Below the pieces are notes generated by a model, which was not told where the DNA came from, did no database searches, and worked only from the letters and a program-made list of their open reading frames with translations. Position numbers and translations under genes: made by a program. A DNA stretch of 64,000 nucleotides from Caulobacter zeae (GTDB lineage Bacteria > Pseudomonadota > Alphaproteobacteria > Caulobacterales > Caulobacteraceae), in NCBI RefSeq assembly GCF_002858925.1, contig NZ_PJRS01000031.1:1-64000 (forward strand), written 5' to 3'. Positions 1 through 8,783 of this stretch are shown here, in pieces. The stretch's first letter is position 1; each line of letters starts with the position of its first letter.

Positions 1-229
1 CAATGACGCGGCCGGTGTTCCAGGGCCGCTTTGGGGGAAGGAAGAGGTCAAATTGAGCCATGTTCGCCTCCTGCGAATTGGCTACTCCCCTCGGCTCATT
101 CTATCATCCCTCAGCGCTCACGGGCTGGCGGCGCATAGCCGACATTGCTTCGCGTCCAACTCCGGACATAGCACTGTTGGGGTCTTCGACCGGTCACGAC
201 CCGTTGCGGAAGTTGGCGCCGTCCGAAAG
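1..229. other. No recognisable gene at the left window edge
   Basis: No open frame here has a ribosome binding site or a recognisable product. The frames that stay open look like random high-GC translations. The stretch is probably intergenic, possibly holding the unrecognised end of a gene cut by the window edge. The 14-mer CGACCCGTTGCGGA near 199-212 recurs near 510-523, which suggests decayed repeat sequence. Confidence 0.4.
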
Positions 230-410
230 CCCTCTCTCTTAGAGAGAGGGAGGGGCCCATCGCGTAGCGATGGGAGGGTGAGTGGTTACACCCTCAGCCG
301 GCGTGCCGGCGCGTCGCCCGCAACAGCACCAAGACCATCCAGGGGCTTCGCCTACCCACTCACCCTCCCACGCCTTGCGGCGCGGGCCCCTCCCTCTCCA
401 TGAGAGAGGG
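230..410. repeat. Family B intergenic inverted repeat
   Basis: Two arms face each other. The left arm (230-290) reads CCTCTCTCTTAGAGAGAGGG, then a self-complementary CATCGCG/CGCGATG-like core and GGGAGGGTGAG. The right arm (358-410) reads CTCACCCTCCCACG, then a CTTGCGG core and CCTCTCCATGAGAGAGGG. The same structure occurs at 62045-62278. It is a repetitive intergenic element. This is the only copy in the window not next to a visible stop codon, because its left neighbour is outside or unrecognised. Confidence 0.8.
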
Positions 411-591
411 ATCTGATTTCCGCTCACCACCCCCAGCTGACGCCAGAATAGTCCGCTCGTTGGCGACAGGCGCCATGTCCGCGTTCAGCGCCGGCGCTAA
501 TTCCCGCTCCCGACCCGTTGCGGACATCTCGGTATCGCGCCTAGTGGAATGCCAGTGCTTCCTTATAGCGCCGGGAAATCGATAGACTGCT
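411..591. other. Intergenic stretch, nothing recognised
   Basis: This is spacer between the repeat and the stop codon of the response regulator. No open frame with a plausible ribosome binding site, no tRNA-like cloverleaf and no clear terminator hairpin with a T-run was seen. Confidence 0.4.
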
Positions 592-1224
592 TTAAAGCTG
601 GATGATCCCACGGCGGTGGCCGACGGCGACCGCCTGGGTGCGGTCGGTGACCTCCAGCTTGTTGAAGATGCTGCGCATGTGGCCCTTCACGGTGTCCTCG
701 GACAAGTCCAGGTCGCGGGCGATCTCCTTGTTGGCCTGACCGGTGGAGACACGGCGCAACACGTCGATCTCGCGCTCGCTCAAGGGTTCGGCCGTGGCGT
801 TGATGGCGATGTCGTGCGCCACCTGCGGGTGCAGGTGGCGCTTACCGGCATGAACGGCCCGGATCGTGTCGATGAGCTCGCGGCGCAGGCTGCTCTTGAG
901 CAGATAGCCGCTGGCCCCGGCCTTGAGGGCGCTCAGAGCCCGCACGTCGCCCGCATAGGTGGTCAGGACGATGATCCGCGCGCGGGGAGCCTGGGCGCGG
1001 ATAGCGGCGATGGCTTCGACTCCATCTAGGTCCGGCATCTGCAGGTCCATCAGCACTATGTCGGGACGGGTCTGGGCGAACAGGGCCACGGCCTCGGCGC
1101 CGTCCTTGGCGTCGCCGACGACAACCATGTCGCCCTCGGCCTCGAGCACCGCCGCAACGCCTTCGCGCAGCAGCGGGTGGTCGTCCACGATCAGCACCGA
1201 GATCCTGCCGCCGAGCGTGCTCAC
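592..1224 (-). CDS. LuxR/NarL-family response regulator
   Basis: DNA-binding response regulator of 210 residues. The receiver domain (about 8-125) has the acidic pair in LIVDDHP and the phospho-acceptor Asp60 in VLMDLQMPD. The C-terminal LuxR helix-turn-helix (about 145-205) reads LSEREIDVLRRVSTG and NKEIARDLDLSEDTVKGH. I chose the GTG at 1224 because it overlaps the TGA of the upstream kinase gene (GTGA, 4 bp), typical translational coupling; an ATG at 1269 lies inside the kinase. It is very likely phosphorylated by that kinase. Target genes are not visible. Family assignment is firm. Confidence 0.93.
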   Translation of the reverse strand: MSTLGGRISVLIVDDHPLLREGVAAVLEAEGDMVVVGDAKDGAEAVALFAQTRPDIVLMDLQMPDLDGVEAIAAIRAQAPRARIIVLTTYAGDVRALSALKAGASGYLLKSSLRRELIDTIRAVHAGKRHLHPQVAHDIAINATAEPLSEREIDVLRRVSTGQANKEIARDLDLSEDTVKGHMRSIFNKLEVTDRTQAVAVGHRRGIIQL

Positions 1225-4200
1225 GCCGCCGCCTCCCAACGCGGCGCGCGCCGCCAGATCTTGCGCCACGGCGCCGATCGCCGCTTCGCATAGGCCAAGC
1301 CTCCCGGGATGATCAGCTCGATCTCTGCGCCCTGGTCGGTCCGGCTACGGATGGTCAATAGCCCGCCGATCTTCCTGGCGCGCTCCTGCATGCCTGATAG
1401 GCCGAAATGCCCCTCGCGGCCGCCTGCGTCCAGCACCGCCTGGTCAATGCCGACGCCGTCGTCGCGCACCCGGACGCACAACCGCTTGGGATCAAAGGTG
1501 ACGTCGATGGCTATGCGTGAGGCCTCGGCATGGCGATGGGCGTTGAACAGCGCCTCGACCACGATGCGCTCGATCTCGTCGGCGACCACCGGATGGAGGT
1601 CCAGCACAGCCCCTTCCACTGTCACCTGCGTTCGCGCCGCATGGGGCAAGCTCATCTGCTCGGCGACGTCGGCCAGGGTGGCGCCCAGGTCGCTGGCGGC
1701 GTCGGCGCGCAGGCTGCGGACCCGGTCGCGGGCCTCGATGACGACGTCTTCTGCGCGGTCGAGAGCCTTTTCCAGCTGGTCGCGAGCCGGTGAGCCTGGC
1801 GGCACTTGCCGGCTGGCCGACTGAAACTTCAGGATCAGCCCCTGCACGCCCTGCAGCAGGGTGTCGTGCAGTTCGCGGGCGATCCGCTCGCGCTCGGCCA
1901 TCCGCTCGCGCAGGGCAGCCTGCAGGCGTTCGCTGACACGGCGCAGGCGAAAGCGGTAGGCCAGCACCGCCAGGGCCGCCGCCGCCATCAGGCACGCGGC
2001 CAGGAAAAGTCGGCTCTGGAACAGGGTCGGCGGCAGGTCGAGGGCCAAGCTCGCCCCCTGCTCGTTCCAAACCCCGTCGTTATTGGCGGCCTTGACGCGG
2101 AAGACGTACTTTCCGGGTCTGAGGTTGGTGTAGAAGGCCGATCGCCGAGCGCCGGCCTCGACCCAGTCCTTGTCGACGCCTTCCAGCCGATAGCGGAAGC
2201 GCACCCGCTCGGGAACCGCTAGGCTCAGCGCGGTGTAATCGATCTGGAGGCTTCTGGCGCCCCTGGGCAGGACGACGCTCTGGAGATTTCCGCTTCGGAC
2301 GCCGTCGATCACGACGCCCTGTATCGCCACTGGCGGCACGATCCGATTGAAGGGCTGGCGCGCGGGATCCAGCGAGGCGACCCCGTTCGTTGTCGCGATC
2401 CAGACGCGGCCATCGCCGCCAACCGCCAGGTCGGCGCGATAGCGGAACGAGGCGGGACCCGGCAGCCCGTCCTTGAGATCGTAGATCCGCGCCGGCAAAG
2501 CCGCGTTCGGATCGTCGAACGCCCGCGCCAGGTCGCGATTTTGCATCCGCACCAGGCCCGCCGCGCCGAAAAGCCAGGTTTCCTTCGCCGTCTGCGCGAG
2601 GCCATGGCTCAAGCCCAGGAAAGAAAACCGGTCCCGTGAGATGAACTGGGTGGTCTGCCCCTTGAAGCGGGTCAGCCCCCGGTCGCTGCCGGCCAGGACG
2701 CCCAGCGGCCCCGTGGCCATGGGCATCGTCCCGCCGCGGACGGCGCGAGGCAATGTCTTGATGTGATGGAACGCTCCGCCATCCCAAAGCACCGCCCCGC
2801 GGCCGGCATCGATAACGATTCGTCCGTCTGAGTCGGCCGTCAGGGCGGTGACCGACCGGCCGAGCGGCTTGGGCTGGAGGTGGGTCCAGCGGTGACCATC
2901 GTAGCGGAGGAGCCCGGCCATGAAGGCCGCAACCCAGCTCTGTCCGGCCCCGTCCTGCGCGCAGGCGCTCACCCAAGTATCGGAGCCGCTGGGAATGGAG
3001 ACCGGCGAGACCTTGTCACCATCGACGCGGACCATCGTCTCGCCAAGCCCGACCCAGAGGCCGCCGCCCGGCGCGTCGCACAGGGCGCTCGGATGCTTGA
3101 GGCCGCGAACAACGGGAGTCAGCGGCTCGCCAGGCCTAGCCCGATAGAGGGTGTCAGAGTCCGTGATCCAGACCACGCCGCGCGCGTCGGCGAAGACGAC
3201 GTAGCCGTAGGGCGAGCTGGCCGGCACGATCGGCTCGGGCGTGATGCTGGTGGCCCGCCAGCGGTCCAGTCCCCTCACTGTGGCGACCCAGATGCTGCCC
3301 TCGCGGTCCTCGAACACCTCGTAGGCCATGGCCGAGGTCAGACCCTGGCCTGCGGAAAAGGTCTCGGGTCGTTGCGCGCCCGGACGAATTCTGAACACGC
3401 CATCGGGGTGCTGGGCGCCCCAGAGATTTTGGTCCCCATCGATCATGATCCTGGTGATGCGGCTGGCGCTGGCGTGCCGATATGCCGAGCGCGCCGCTGG
3501 CGGCCCCGCCAACAGACGCGTGCCTCGGGCGTCGGACGCCCAGATGCGGCCCGCGCGGTCCTGGGCCAGGCCCACGCCCTGGGCGAGATCGGTTCGCACC
3601 ATCGAGAAGCGGCTAGCGCCGGGCGCCAGTCTCGCGACCGCTCCGTTCAACCCGACCCACAGGGCCCCATCCCGAGCCACCAGCAGGTCCGTGAGCTCCC
3701 TGTCTGGGAGCCCCCCTTCAACCGCCATCGGCGTCCAGGCGCCGCCGGAGAACCGCACCAGCCGGGCCTTGGCGCGCGTCGTCGCCGCCCAGATGGAGCC
3801 ATCCTGGCCCTCGGCCAACCGAAAGACGACTTCGTCGAAAATCCTGGGGTCGTAGAGCACGCGGGAGCGGCCATTCTCGAAGACGGCGATCCCGCCTTGC
3901 TCGTAGCCGGCCCAGAGCGCTCCTGAGCGCGTGACCAGCAGGCTGACTACGCGGTCAGTCATGGCGTGCGTCGTCGGTGGCGGGCTGATGGGCTGGAAAG
4001 TCACGCCGTCGAAGCGAATGAGGCCTTGAGGCGTGCCAAGCCACAGGAAGCCGTCCGGCGTCTGGGCGATGGCTTCGATGCCGGCGGGAGCGCCGTCCTC
4101 GAGGGTCCAGCGCGTATGTTTGTATTGCGCAAGGCCGCGTTCCGGATCCAAGGCCCTCGCCGGCGTCGTGGCGAGCAGGCTGGCGACGAGAAACGCCGCT

Positions 4201-4232
4201 CCCAATACCTTCGCCCCGCCCAACCGCATCAC
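1221..4232 (-). CDS. Sensor histidine kinase with periplasmic beta-propeller
   Basis: A 1003-residue membrane sensor kinase. It has an N-terminal signal or anchor segment (about 5-27). A long region of two-component-regulator propeller repeats follows (about 40-620; recurring units such as DGFLWLGTPQGLIRFDG and DGSIWAATTRAK), then a Y_Y_Y domain (about 640-720, FRYRLEGVDKDWVEAG) and one transmembrane helix (about 730-750). The HisKA_3 dimerisation domain has the phospho-acceptor His789 in ARELHDTLLQG. The HATPase domain has its N-box at Asn897 and G1 box DDGVGI at about 924. Such propellers usually sense an extracellular ligand, often a carbohydrate in other bacteria. It is coupled to the overlapping response regulator. 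The ligand is unknown. Confidence 0.93.
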   Translation of the reverse strand: MMRLGGAKVLGAAFLVASLLATTPARALDPERGLAQYKHTRWTLEDGAPAGIEAIAQTPDGFLWLGTPQGLIRFDGVTFQPISPPPTTHAMTDRVVSLLVTRSGALWAGYEQGGIAVFENGRSRVLYDPRIFDEVVFRLAEGQDGSIWAATTRAKARLVRFSGGAWTPMAVEGGLPDRELTDLLVARDGALWVGLNGAVARLAPGASRFSMVRTDLAQGVGLAQDRAGRIWASDARGTRLLAGPPAARSAYRHASASRITRIMIDGDQNLWGAQHPDGVFRIRPGAQRPETFSAGQGLTSAMAYEVFEDREGSIWVATVRGLDRWRATSITPEPIVPASSPYGYVVFADARGVVWITDSDTLYRARPGEPLTPVVRGLKHPSALCDAPGGGLWVGLGETMVRVDGDKVSPVSIPSGSDTWVSACAQDGAGQSWVAAFMAGLLRYDGHRWTHLQPKPLGRSVTALTADSDGRIVIDAGRGAVLWDGGAFHHIKTLPRAVRGGTMPMATGPLGVLAGSDRGLTRFKGQTTQFISRDRFSFLGLSHGLAQTAKETWLFGAAGLVRMQNRDLARAFDDPNAALPARIYDLKDGLPGPASFRYRADLAVGGDGRVWIATTNGVASLDPARQPFNRIVPPVAIQGVVIDGVRSGNLQSVVLPRGARSLQIDYTALSLAVPERVRFRYRLEGVDKDWVEAGARRSAFYTNLRPGKYVFRVKAANNDGVWNEQGASLALDLPPTLFQSRLFLAACLMAAAALAVLAYRFRLRRVSERLQAALRERMAERERIARELHDTLLQGVQGLILKFQSASRQVPPGSPARDQLEKALDRAEDVVIEARDRVRSLRADAASDLGATLADVAEQMSLPHAARTQVTVEGAVLDLHPVVADEIERIVVEALFNAHRHAEASRIAIDVTFDPKRLCVRVRDDGVGIDQAVLDAGGREGHFGLSGMQERARKIGGLLTIRSRTDQGAEIELIIPGGLAYAKRRSAPWRKIWRRAPRWEAAA

Positions 4233-4360
4233 ATCCTCAAGGCCGCCCCTGTTAGACGAGGTACACCCGCAAAGCCCGGACGCTCAATATCGAGCGGGTT
4301 GTCGCTCGACCACCCCTTCGGGGCTTTTGGCCGCGAACTTGGCCTGCCAGCATCAGCATC

Positions 4361-4735
4361 GTGTTCCATACATTCCCCCGCTTCCCCAGGGGCCTCGGCG
4401 GCCTTGGCCTGTTCGCCAGCCGGCTTGCGGCGTCAGCGGTCGCACCGGCCTGCTGCCTGCTGTTGCCCACCTCGGCGTCCTGGCGCGTTCTGGCCCTGCT
4501 GGGCGCAGCCGCGTTGATCATTGGCCTTTTGGGCAGGATCGCAGCCTTCGTCCTGGCCATCGCCTTCGCCATGCTTTTACCCAGCGCCGAAGGAGCCGCG
4601 CAGGCGTTTCTGGCGGTCAACGCCCTGCACGCCATAGCGATCATGCTGGCTGGTCCAGGCGGCTACTCCCTCGACGCCCATCTCTTTGGCCAGCGGGTTA
4701 TTCGCGTCCGCCCTTGCGGCCGCACTTTCGTGTAG
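4361..4735 (+). CDS. Small DoxX-like membrane protein
   Basis: A 124-residue hydrophobic protein with about three to four membrane segments (SASWRVLALLGAAALIIGLL, then AAFVLAIAFAMLL, then AFLAVNALHAIAIML). The ending AGPGGYSLDAHLFGQR resembles the C-terminus of DoxX-family proteins (GPGxYSLDAxLFG). It starts with GTG and has no strong ribosome binding site, so the exact start is uncertain. It is divergent from the sensor kinase and convergent with the MarR gene. The function of DoxX-like proteins is mostly undefined, some being linked to redox or sulfur stress. Assignment is tentative. Confidence 0.5.
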   Translation: MFHTFPRFPRGLGGLGLFASRLAASAVAPACCLLLPTSASWRVLALLGAAALIIGLLGRIAAFVLAIAFAMLLPSAEGAAQAFLAVNALHAIAIMLAGPGGYSLDAHLFGQRVIRVRPCGRTFV

Positions 4736-4956
4736 CCGCGCCATAGCCATCCTGGGGCTTACCAGCCGCTGGGGAAGATCAGACCCTGGCAGCGCTATCG
4801 ACACAAGAGCTTCCCATGCCTTCCGCCCCGGCCGCGACTGACGATCGGACCAGACCCAGGCTCACAGAGATATTCCCTGCCGCAGACAGGGCCGCCATGA
4901 CGTGCGCCCGTGGGGGATTGGCGCACCATTTCTTACGCGCCCCGGGGGCGTCCCAG

Positions 4957-5379
4957 CTAGTCCACCAGCTTCGCGCGAAGATCCTTCACACGCTTGTTCA
5001 AGCCATCGAGGTCCTCGGCGGTCATTCCCGACCGAGAGGCCAGGGTCTGTCCCAGGCAGTCGCATTCCTTGAGCAGGGCTCGCCCCGCGTCGGTCAGGCG
5101 GACTTGAACCTGACGCTCGTCGGCGGCGCTTCGCTGGCGCACGACGAGACCTGCTTGCTCGAGCCGCTTGATCGGCGGCGTGACAGTGCTGGATTCCAGG
5201 AAGAGGCGCTGGGCGATCGCGCCGACGGTGGCGCCGTCAGCCTCGCCCAGGACATTCAGGACCAGATACTGCGGATAGGTGATGCCCATCGCATCGAGCA
5301 TGGGCTTGTAGGTGCGGTTGATCGCCATGCTCGTTGCGTAGAGCGAAAAGCAAACCTGGTCGTCGAGCGGGATAGGCAC
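4957..5379 (-). CDS. OhrR-like MarR-family regulator
   Basis: A 140-residue winged-helix repressor. The GTG at 5379 is preceded by AGAGAGGAA at good spacing; longer readings lack this. The N-terminus LDDQVCFSLYATSMAINRTY matches the OhrR subfamily, including the reactive cysteine (Cys10). A second pair, Cys106 and Cys108 (ECDC), sits where two-cysteine OhrR proteins carry a resolving cysteine. The core SSTVTPPIKRLEQAGLVVR is the recognition helix and wing. OhrR proteins sense organic peroxides. The gene is divergent from an exported haloperoxidase-like hydrolase, with a repeated AT-rich operator-like sequence between them, so it probably controls that gene and itself. The inducer is inferred. 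Confidence 0.9.
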   Translation of the reverse strand: MPIPLDDQVCFSLYATSMAINRTYKPMLDAMGITYPQYLVLNVLGEADGATVGAIAQRLFLESSTVTPPIKRLEQAGLVVRQRSAADERQVQVRLTDAGRALLKECDCLGQTLASRSGMTAEDLDGLNKRVKDLRAKLVD

Positions 5380-5426
5380 GGTTGTTCCTCTCTGGGCTAC
5401 CCACCGCTCATTACCACGAAAAATGA

Positions 5427-5438
5427 GATCGCGATAAA
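5427..5438. promoter_or_regulatory. Half-site resembling the MarR operator
   Basis: GATCGCGATAAA shares the ATCGCGAT core with the larger element at 5475-5502. It lies about 50 bp upstream of the MarR GTG, where an autoregulatory site would be expected. It was recognised only by similarity to the other element. Confidence 0.35.
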
Positions 5439-5474
5439 GAAAATGCTGGACAGCGCGCCGCAGCACCTCTAGGC

Positions 5475-5502
5475 ATATCGATATCGCGATAATCGATATC
5501 GC
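5475..5502. promoter_or_regulatory. Probable MarR/OhrR operator
   Basis: The 11-base word ATCGATATCGC occurs twice as a direct repeat, 15 bases apart, and contains internal palindromes (CGATATCG, TCGCGA). It is AT-rich in a very GC-rich neighbourhood and ends 24 bases before the hydrolase start codon. It is a good candidate operator for the divergent MarR regulator. Binding is inferred. Confidence 0.6.
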
Positions 5503-5526
5503 AAAAACTTTCTCAAGGGGATCCAG

Positions 5527-6510
5527 ATGAGCCAGTCCAACCGTACCTCCGTCCAAGCTTCACGCCGTGGCCTGATGACCGCCGGGGCCGGCCTCATGGC
5601 GGCGGCGCTGCCGATCGCCGCCGCAGCCCAGTCGCCCGCCGCCGCAACGCCAGCGAAGGCCGCCAAGTCGACCACGGGCAGCGGCTACGTCACCGTCCAG
5701 GACGGCGCGCAGATCTTCTACAAGGACTGGGGTCCCAAGACCGCCCAGCCGATCGTCTTCCACCACGGCTGGCCGCTGAGCAGCGACGACTGGGACGCCC
5801 AGATGCTGTTCTTCCTGGCGCAAGGCTATCGAGTGATCGCCCACGACCGCCGCGGCCATGGCCGCTCGAGCCAGACCGACACCGGCAACGAGATGGACAC
5901 ATACGCCGCCGACGTCATCGCGCTCACCGACCACCTGGACCTGAAGAACGCCATCCACGTCGGCCACTCGACCGGCGGCGGCGAGGCGATACACTATGCG
6001 GCCCGCGCCAAGCCTGGCCGGGTGGCCAAGGTCGTGCTGGTCGGCGCGGTGCCGCCGATCATGCTGAAGACTCCGGCCAACCCCGGCGGCCTCCCTCGCG
6101 AGGTCTTCGACGGCTTCCGCACCGCGCTGGCCGCCAACCGCGCCCAGTTCTTCCAGGACGTTCCGGCCGGGCCCTTCTACGGCTTCAACCGTCCGGGTGC
6201 GAAGGTCAGCCAGGGCCTGATCGACAACTGGTGGCGCCAGGGGATGATGGGCGGGGCCAAGGCCCACTACGACTGCATCGCTGCCTTTTCCGAGACCGAC
6301 TTCACGCCGGACCTGCAAACGGTCGACGTGCCGGTGCTGATCATGCACGGCGAGGACGACCAGATCGTCCCGATCGCCGACAGCGCCCACCTCGCCATCA
6401 AGCTGGTCCGGAAGGGTACGCTGAAGACCTATCTGGGCCTGCCGCACGGCATGGCGTCGACCCATCCCGACGTCATCAACAAGGACCTGCTGGCCTTCTT
6501 CCGCGCCTAG
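5527..6510 (+). CDS. Tat-exported alpha/beta hydrolase, haloperoxidase-like
   Basis: A 327-residue hydrolase of the cofactor-free haloperoxidase/esterase group. The N-terminus has a twin-arginine signal (SRRGLMTAG, then a hydrophobic run to AAAAQS), so the folded enzyme should go to the periplasm. The catalytic triad is visible as Ser148 in GHSTGGG, Asp278 in HGEDDQIVP and His307 in GLPHGM; FHHGWPL is the oxyanion region. The start follows AAGGGGAT. The gene is divergent from the OhrR-like regulator and followed by another exported hydrolase and a cupin, suggesting a regulated stress or detoxification unit. Many relatives are really esterases, so haloperoxidase activity is not assured. Confidence 0.9.
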   Translation: MSQSNRTSVQASRRGLMTAGAGLMAAALPIAAAAQSPAAATPAKAAKSTTGSGYVTVQDGAQIFYKDWGPKTAQPIVFHHGWPLSSDDWDAQMLFFLAQGYRVIAHDRRGHGRSSQTDTGNEMDTYAADVIALTDHLDLKNAIHVGHSTGGGEAIHYAARAKPGRVAKVVLVGAVPPIMLKTPANPGGLPREVFDGFRTALAANRAQFFQDVPAGPFYGFNRPGAKVSQGLIDNWWRQGMMGGAKAHYDCIAAFSETDFTPDLQTVDVPVLIMHGEDDQIVPIADSAHLAIKLVRKGTLKTYLGLPHGMASTHPDVINKDLLAFFRA

Positions 6511-6600
6511 CCCGGTCAACGCCTCTCGTCGCCTCGCTCGACGCCCAAGCCACCAACCCATGGCGGCCACGCCCGCCGACACCCTTTCGAGGAGATCCTC

Positions 6601-7377
6601 ATGTTCAAGTCCGTCCTGCTTTCCGGCGCCCTGACGCTCGGCATCGCCACCTCCGCCTCGGCCCAGCCGGCCGCCCCGGCCGTCAAGAACGTTGTCCTGG
6701 TCCACGGCGCCTTCGCCGACGGGTCGGGCTGGCGCGGCGTCTACGACCAGCTGACCGCCCGCGGCTACAAGGTCAGCATCGTGCAAAACCCGCTGACCTC
6801 GCTTGAGGCCGACGTCGACGCCACCAATCGCGTCATCGCCCGCCAGGATGGACCGGTGATCCTGGTCGGCCACTCCTATGGCGGCGCGGTGATCAGCCAG
6901 GCCGGCGACAATCCCAAGGTCGCGGGCCTCGTCTATGTCGCCGCCTTCGCCCCCGACATCGGCCAGTCGGTGCTCGACCAGTACGCCGACATCCCTCCGC
7001 CGCCCAACTTCCAGCCGCAGGAAACCGCCGATGGCTTTGCGTTCCTGAAGGCCGAGACGTTCCGCGCGGGTTTCGCGGCCGATCTGTCGGAAAAGGACGC
7101 GGCCTTCCTGCAGGCCTCGCAGAACCCGGTCGCGATGGCCGCGCTTAAGGCCAAGCTCACCGTCGCGGCCTGGAAGACCAAGCCCAGTTGGGCCGTCGTC
7201 GCCACCGAGGACGGCGCCATCGCCCCGGCGCTGCTGCGCAAGACCGCCCAGCGCATCGGCGCCCAGGCGACCGAGGTGAAGGGAAGCCACGTCGTCTTCG
7301 CCTCCCAGCCCAAGGCCGTGGCCAGCGTCATCGAAGCCGCCGCCCAAGGCGTCAGCCAGGGCGCCACGCGCCCTTAA
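6601..7377 (+). CDS. Exported alpha/beta hydrolase
   Basis: A 258-residue alpha/beta hydrolase with a Sec signal peptide (MFKSVLLSGALTLGIATSASA, cleavage near AQP). Motifs are VVLVHGAFADGSGWRGVYDQL (oxyanion loop), the nucleophile Ser92 in LVGHSYGG, and a C-terminal acid and His in TEDGAIAP and GSHVVFASQP. This pattern fits the short esterase/salicylate-esterase-like group often found beside the first hydrolase family. AGGAGATCCTC precedes the ATG. It lies 90 bp downstream of the haloperoxidase-like gene and probably shares its transcript. The substrate is unknown. Confidence 0.88.
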   Translation: MFKSVLLSGALTLGIATSASAQPAAPAVKNVVLVHGAFADGSGWRGVYDQLTARGYKVSIVQNPLTSLEADVDATNRVIARQDGPVILVGHSYGGAVISQAGDNPKVAGLVYVAAFAPDIGQSVLDQYADIPPPPNFQPQETADGFAFLKAETFRAGFAADLSEKDAAFLQASQNPVAMAALKAKLTVAAWKTKPSWAVVATEDGAIAPALLRKTAQRIGAQATEVKGSHVVFASQPKAVASVIEAAAQGVSQGATRP

Positions 7378-7392
7378 GTGCATCAACGAAAA

Positions 7393-7413
7393 CCCGGCCC
7401 CGACGGGGCCGGG
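7393..7413 (+). other. GC-rich hairpin between hydrolase and cupin
   Basis: CCCGGCCC-CGACG-GGGCCGGG forms an 8-bp perfect stem between the hydrolase stop and the cupin ribosome binding site. No T-run follows, so it is more likely a pause or mRNA-processing hairpin than a full terminator. Confidence 0.4.
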
Positions 7414-7431
7414 ATCTGGAAGGAGGCCACC

Positions 7432-7830
7432 ATGTCCAACTTCTTCGGCGCCATCGTCGCCGCGACGCTGCTCGCCTCGCCGGCCCTGGCCGCCCAGCCT
7501 GTCACCCGCACCGACCTGCAGCGCCACGACCTGTCCATCCCGGGCCGCGAGACGATCCAGGCCCGCATCGACATCGCGCCGGGCGCCGAGGCCCCCTGGC
7601 ATCGCCACCCCGGCGAGGAAGTCATCTACGTCCTCGAAGGCGTGCTCGAGTACCAGCTGGAGGGCAAGAGCCCTGTCACCTTGAAGGCCGGCGACGTGCT
7701 GTTCGTCCCGGCCGGCGTCGCGCACAAGGCGCGCAATCCTGGGGCCGCCAACGGCGCCGAACTCGCCACCTACATCGTCGAGAAGGGCAAGACGCTTGTC
7801 GAGCCCGTCCACGTCGACCACGCCAAGTAA
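7432..7830 (+). CDS. Exported small cupin-domain protein
   Basis: A 132-residue cupin with an N-terminal signal peptide (NFFGAIVAATLLASPALAAQ). The metal-binding cupin motif 1 is APWHRHPGEEVIYVLEG (two His and one Glu), and motif 2 is GDVLFVPAGVAHKARN (His). The ATG at 7432 has a strong ribosome binding site GGAAGGAGG; a GTG in the same frame at 7378 lacks one. It is third in the OhrR-associated group behind two exported hydrolases. Cupins of this type bind a metal and may be dioxygenases or isomerases; the reaction is unknown. Confidence 0.88.
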   Translation: MSNFFGAIVAATLLASPALAAQPVTRTDLQRHDLSIPGRETIQARIDIAPGAEAPWHRHPGEEVIYVLEGVLEYQLEGKSPVTLKAGDVLFVPAGVAHKARNPGAANGAELATYIVEKGKTLVEPVHVDHAK

Positions 7831-7988
7831 AGGCCCGAGCCTCGTCGGGCTGGGCGGCCCGCCACCAACCTCAAGGCGCTTGATCGCCCTGGGTCGTTGG
7901 CGGGCGAGGCGGCTCTCGCGATTGAGCCCGCCAACGAACTGCGATCCGGTCCCTAGCATCCCGCTGGCGAGGACCTTCTGACCCGGAA

Positions 7989-8783
7989 ATGACCATGTGG
8001 CTTTCAGTTCTAATCGCCTTCCTCGGAATGACCGGTCCCGCCAGCCTGGATCGAGAGACCGCGATCATCGAGGCTTGCCGGACGTGGAGCCGTTCTTCCG
8101 ATAACCAATCACAGCCCGTGCGCCAGATCGCGTCCGACGGCCTGTGCTTCTCGGGCCCAATCAACGATGAGACATCGGCGGCGTTCGTCAGCGCGCTGTC
8201 GAAGTTCGAGCCTTCGGCCCCTGTCGTGGTCGTGGTCAATTCGGGCGGCGGCGAGATCAACGCCGGCATGGCCATGGGCGAGGTGCTGATACCCCGCCAG
8301 ACCACGGTGGTGGCCCAAAAGGTCTGTGCGTCCTCGTGCGCCAACTACCTGTTCACGGCCGGCGACCGTCGCGTGATCGACGATGACGCCCTGCTGCTGT
8401 TCCACGGCGGGGCGCATCGGCTCGACGAGGCCCAGCTGCGCGAGGCAATCGCGGCGCAGGTCGCGGCCGAGCAGGTCGAGGCGCAGGTCGCCGGCGTTCG
8501 CGCCGGCGTCCAAAAACAGATCGATCGGCAGGACGCGTTCCTGAGACGGGCCGGTGTCGACGTGAACTTCTTTCGTTGGATGGCGGGCTTCAATGATCTC
8601 TCGGAGGACGGACGCCTGGCGCTGTGCCCGACGCCCGATCCGGTCATGATCCTCTATTCGGACCGCCTCCTGGCCACGCACGGCGTCACTGTCGACGCCA
8701 GTCGCGGGCCAAGGTCGCAGGCCGCCCTGGACGCCGCCGTAAGGACCCTGGGCCGCAGCGATGCGGTCTGCTTCATGCGGTAG
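7989..8783 (+). CDS. Periplasmic ClpP/crotonase-fold protein
   Basis: A 264-residue protein with a short N-terminal hydrophobic segment (WLSVLIAFLGMTG) and a domain like the predicted periplasmic ClpP-like proteins (COG3904). Features include VVVVVNSGGGEINAGMAMGE, the G-rich oxyanion strand of ClpP folds, and KVCASSCANYLFTAGDRR, with Ser/Cys residues where the ClpP nucleophile region lies. Cysteines are paired, as expected for an exported protein. It is flanked by the cupin group and the monooxygenase, with no obvious operon partner. Protease activity is possible but not shown. Confidence 0.75.
   Translation: MTMWLSVLIAFLGMTGPASLDRETAIIEACRTWSRSSDNQSQPVRQIASDGLCFSGPINDETSAAFVSALSKFEPSAPVVVVVNSGGGEINAGMAMGEVLIPRQTTVVAQKVCASSCANYLFTAGDRRVIDDDALLLFHGGAHRLDEAQLREAIAAQVAAEQVEAQVAGVRAGVQKQIDRQDAFLRRAGVDVNFFRWMAGFNDLSEDGRLALCPTPDPVMILYSDRLLATHGVTVDASRGPRSQAALDAAVRTLGRSDAVCFMR

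Noticed and set aside
199..523. CGACCCGTTGCGGA occurring twice (about 199-212 and 510-523)
   Set aside because: Two 14-base matches without matching flanks may be chance or decayed repeats. No structure supports a functional element.
5560..7959. A minus-strand open frame of about 799 codons opposite the hydrolase group
   Set aside because: It has low-complexity antisense composition and no ribosome binding site. The plus-strand genes have clear catalytic motifs and signal peptides.
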